A DNA stretch of 64,000 nucleotides from positions 800,177-864,176 of the forward strand of contig LM994670.1 in NCBI GenBank assembly GCA_000753455.2. The letters run 5' to 3'. Below are positions 62,839 through 64,000 of the stretch, piece by piece; within the stretch, counting starts at the first letter, position 1; every line of letters begins with the position of its first letter. This DNA comes from Clostridium jeddahitimonense (lineage in GTDB: Bacteria > Bacillota > Clostridia > Clostridiales > Clostridiaceae). Under the pieces are notes generated by a model that saw nothing but the letters and a program-made list of their open reading frames with translations, was not told where the DNA came from and ran no database searches. Position numbers and translations under genes: made by a program.

Positions 62839-62867
62839 TTGACTAAATATTATTTATGATAGATAAT
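62839..62867 (+). promoter_or_regulatory. promoter of the T-box operon
   Basis: TTGACT and GATAAT with 17-bp spacing, about 45 bp before the first T-box stem. Confidence 0.65.
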
Positions 62868-62910
62868 ATTTATAAGATTTACAGAAAATCCAAATTAGAA
62901 TATAAGTAAA

Positions 62911-63185
62911 GATTATGATAAGGAATAGTATTTAAAGATATTATTTTTAGAGAGCTAAGGTTTGGTGTAACTTAGTAATAATACTTTTAAGAAGCAGCCT
63001 TTGAATCGCATACTGAGAACTAAGATTAATCTTAAAATAGGTATAGCCGTATATCCTAACGTTAAAAGGAATAGAACTTATTAAATCTAAGTTCTTACTG
63101 AGTGAGTAAAGAAATTTACTTATTAGGGTGGTACCGCGGAATTTTTAGCTTCGTCCCTTTTTATAGGGATGGGGCTTTTTTTATT
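62911..63185 (+). ncRNA. T-box leader, probably tRNA-Ala specific, with terminator
   Basis: A T-box riboswitch. Stem I: closing pairs AAGG/CCTT (62920 and 62998), the loop E-type AGTA (62927-62930) and GAA (62991-62993), the specifier GCA (62994-62996) followed by G, and the apical GGTTTGGTG (62959-62967). The T-box proper AGGGTGGTACCGCG spans 63125-63138; the bulge base after UGG is U, which pairs with A73. The terminator pairs AGCTTCGTCCCT with AGGGATGGGGCT (G-T pairs included) and ends in a T run (63147-63182). Uncharged tRNA-Ala should stabilise the antiterminator. GCA and A73 both fit tRNA-Ala. AGC (Ser) is the alternative frame but does not fit A73. Confidence 0.9.
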
Positions 63186-63187
63186 TA

Positions 63188-63239
63188 CAATTGAAAATGC
63201 TGAATTAATGATTAATTTATAATTATGAATTCTTAATTG
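63188..63239. repeat. class C AT-rich palindrome, short copy
   Basis: CAATTGAAAATGCTGAATTAATGATTAA and the mirrored TTTATAATTATGAATTCTTAATTG, without inner hairpins, between the T-box terminator and the Lrp gene. Only the outer arms remain. Confidence 0.5.
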
Positions 63240-63261
63240 ATAAAAGTTTGGAGGGTTATTT

Positions 63262-63744
63262 ATGGATGAAATTTTAGAAATTTTAGAGCAAAACAGTAGA
63301 TATACTGATGAAGAGATTGCTGTAATGTCAGGTAGGACTGTTGAAGAAGTAAGAGAAGCAATAAGAGATTATGAGGAAAAGAGTATAATTGCAGGATATA
63401 CAACACTTATTAATTGGGAGAATACAGGTAAAGAAACTGTAACAGCATTAATTGAAGTTAAGATTACTCCACAAAGAGGAGTAGGATTTGATAAAGTTGC
63501 AGAAAGAATATATAAATTTCCACAAGTTAAGGCTTGTTATTTAATGTCTTCTGGTGGATTTGATTTAACTGTAATAATAGAAGGAAAGACAATGAAAGAA
63601 GTTGCTATGTTTGTATCTGACAAGCTTGCAGTTCAAGAGTTTGTTAATGGAACAGCAACTCACTTTGTTTTAAAGAAGTATAAAGATCATGGAACTATAT
63701 TTAAAGAAAAGAAAGTAGATACTAGGGAGGCTATATTTATATGA
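63262..63744 (+). CDS. Lrp/AsnC-family transcriptional regulator
   Basis: 160 residues. N-terminal helix-turn-helix (ILEILEQNSRYTDEEIAVMSGRTVEEVREAIRDYEEKSIIAGYT, 3-50) followed by a RAM ligand-binding domain (about 65-145; ALIEVKITPQRGVGFDKVAERIYKFPQVKACYLMSSGGFDLTVIIEG). These proteins sense amino acids and usually regulate amino-acid metabolism. TTGGAGGG ribosome binding site. The ATG of the aminotransferase overlaps its stop (ATGA). Transcribed under the T-box. Confidence 0.93.
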   Translation: MDEILEILEQNSRYTDEEIAVMSGRTVEEVREAIRDYEEKSIIAGYTTLINWENTGKETVTALIEVKITPQRGVGFDKVAERIYKFPQVKACYLMSSGGFDLTVIIEGKTMKEVAMFVSDKLAVQEFVNGTATHFVLKKYKDHGTIFKEKKVDTREAIFI

Positions 63745-64000
63745 TGTTAGAAAATATGATAAGAGATGATGTTAGAAACATGCCTCCATCTGGGATTAGA
63801 AAGTATTTTGATCTAATAAATGAGATGGATGATGTAATATCTTTAGGTGTTGGGGAACCAGACTTTGTTACTCCATGGAATGTTAGAGAAGCAGGGATAT
63901 ATTCATTAGAAATGGGAGAAACTCATTACTCAGCAAATGCTGGATTTATTGAATTAAGGGAAGAAATATCTAAGTATTTAGATAGAAAGTATAATTTGAA
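63741..64000 (+). CDS. class I aminotransferase, 3' end outside the window
   Basis: Only the first 86 codons are present. MPPSGIRKYFDL and ISLGVGEPDFVTPWNVREAG are typical of class I fold-type I aminotransferases, and HYSANAGFIELREEISKYL matches the segment before the PLP-binding loop. Starts at an ATGATG after AGGGAGG, overlapping the Lrp stop. Placement behind a probable alanine T-box suggests an alanine-forming or alanine-using transaminase; the substrate is inferred. Confidence 0.85.
   Translation, partial: MMLENMIRDDVRNMPPSGIRKYFDLINEMDDVISLGVGEPDFVTPWNVREAGIYSLEMGETHYSANAGFIELREEISKYLDRKYNL

Overview
The window is a chromosomal segment of a low-G+C, spore-forming anaerobic Firmicute, almost certainly Clostridium in the strict sense. 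Evidence: a very AT-rich sequence, strong AGGAGG-type ribosome binding sites with ATG, GTG and TTG starts, a pyruvate:ferredoxin oxidoreductase, an alpha/beta small acid-soluble spore protein, UvsE, a BclA-like collagen protein and a T-box leader. No prophage, insertion sequence, CRISPR array, rRNA or tRNA was seen. I cannot name the species.

Layout. 1-4.6 kb: a truncated DUF4179 protein, a PadR regulator with a HAAS-SEDS (FtsW-like) fusion, a small membrane protein and an XRE-DUF5680 regulator. 4.7-10.3 kb: an ABC transporter plus two-component system, divergent from the XRE gene across a palindromic operator. 10.3-16.3 kb: hypotheticals, oligoendopeptidase F, rhomboid protease, a YjdF-like membrane protein and UvsE. 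16.5-25.8 kb: glutamate dehydrogenase, topoisomerase IV (parE-parC), a DJ-1/PfpI protein and RecJ. 25.9-36 kb: SASP, MurG, flavodoxin, pyruvate:ferredoxin oxidoreductase, a metal-binding DUF1292 protein, a PHP phosphoesterase, two aminotransferases and a HAD hydrolase. 36-44 kb: CBS-domain pyrophosphatase, P-type Ca2+-type ATPase, DegV, and the NifS-ThiI pair for tRNA thiolation. 44-50.5 kb: an N-acetylmuramoyl-L-alanine amidase, an O-acylation cassette (DUF4358 lipoprotein, MBOAT, DHHW), a second PHP protein and an aromatic-acid-exporter-like protein. 50.7-54.5 kb: a 3D-domain wall protein, a cysteine-rich collagen-like exosporium protein and a VCBS-like protein. 54.7-64 kb: PspA and SPFH/zinc-ribbon proteins, methionine aminopeptidase, PAP2 phosphatase, a NERD-like membrane protein, MATE efflux pump with MerR regulator, a HAD phosphatase, and a T-box-controlled Lrp-aminotransferase operon cut by the right edge.

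The most unusual feature is a set of intergenic modular palindromes. Four elements (14783-15057, 34277-34479, 50505-50727, 61915-62059) share inverted ends (GTTGTTCGC...GCGAACAAC). They are built of roughly 19-24 bp modules: a conserved AGAGAAATAT or ATATTTCTCT linker followed by a different small hairpin each time. In three copies the two halves mirror each other around a central 12-bp hairpin. A second class (43889-44047) has the same plan with a different linker (CCAAGAG/TTGGAC), and AT-rich and TGACAA-stem classes also occur. Many of these elements abut or overlap stop codons, and in two genes the element supplies the last codons. I know of no named family with this organisation.

Regulation readable from sequence: an apparent alanine-specific T-box (specifier GCA, UGGU bulge), a textbook MerR promoter with a 19-bp spacer ahead of the MATE-MerR pair, a 19-bp palindrome overlapping the ABC transporter promoter, and a sigma-K-like motif shared upstream of the collagen-like gene and its neighbour.
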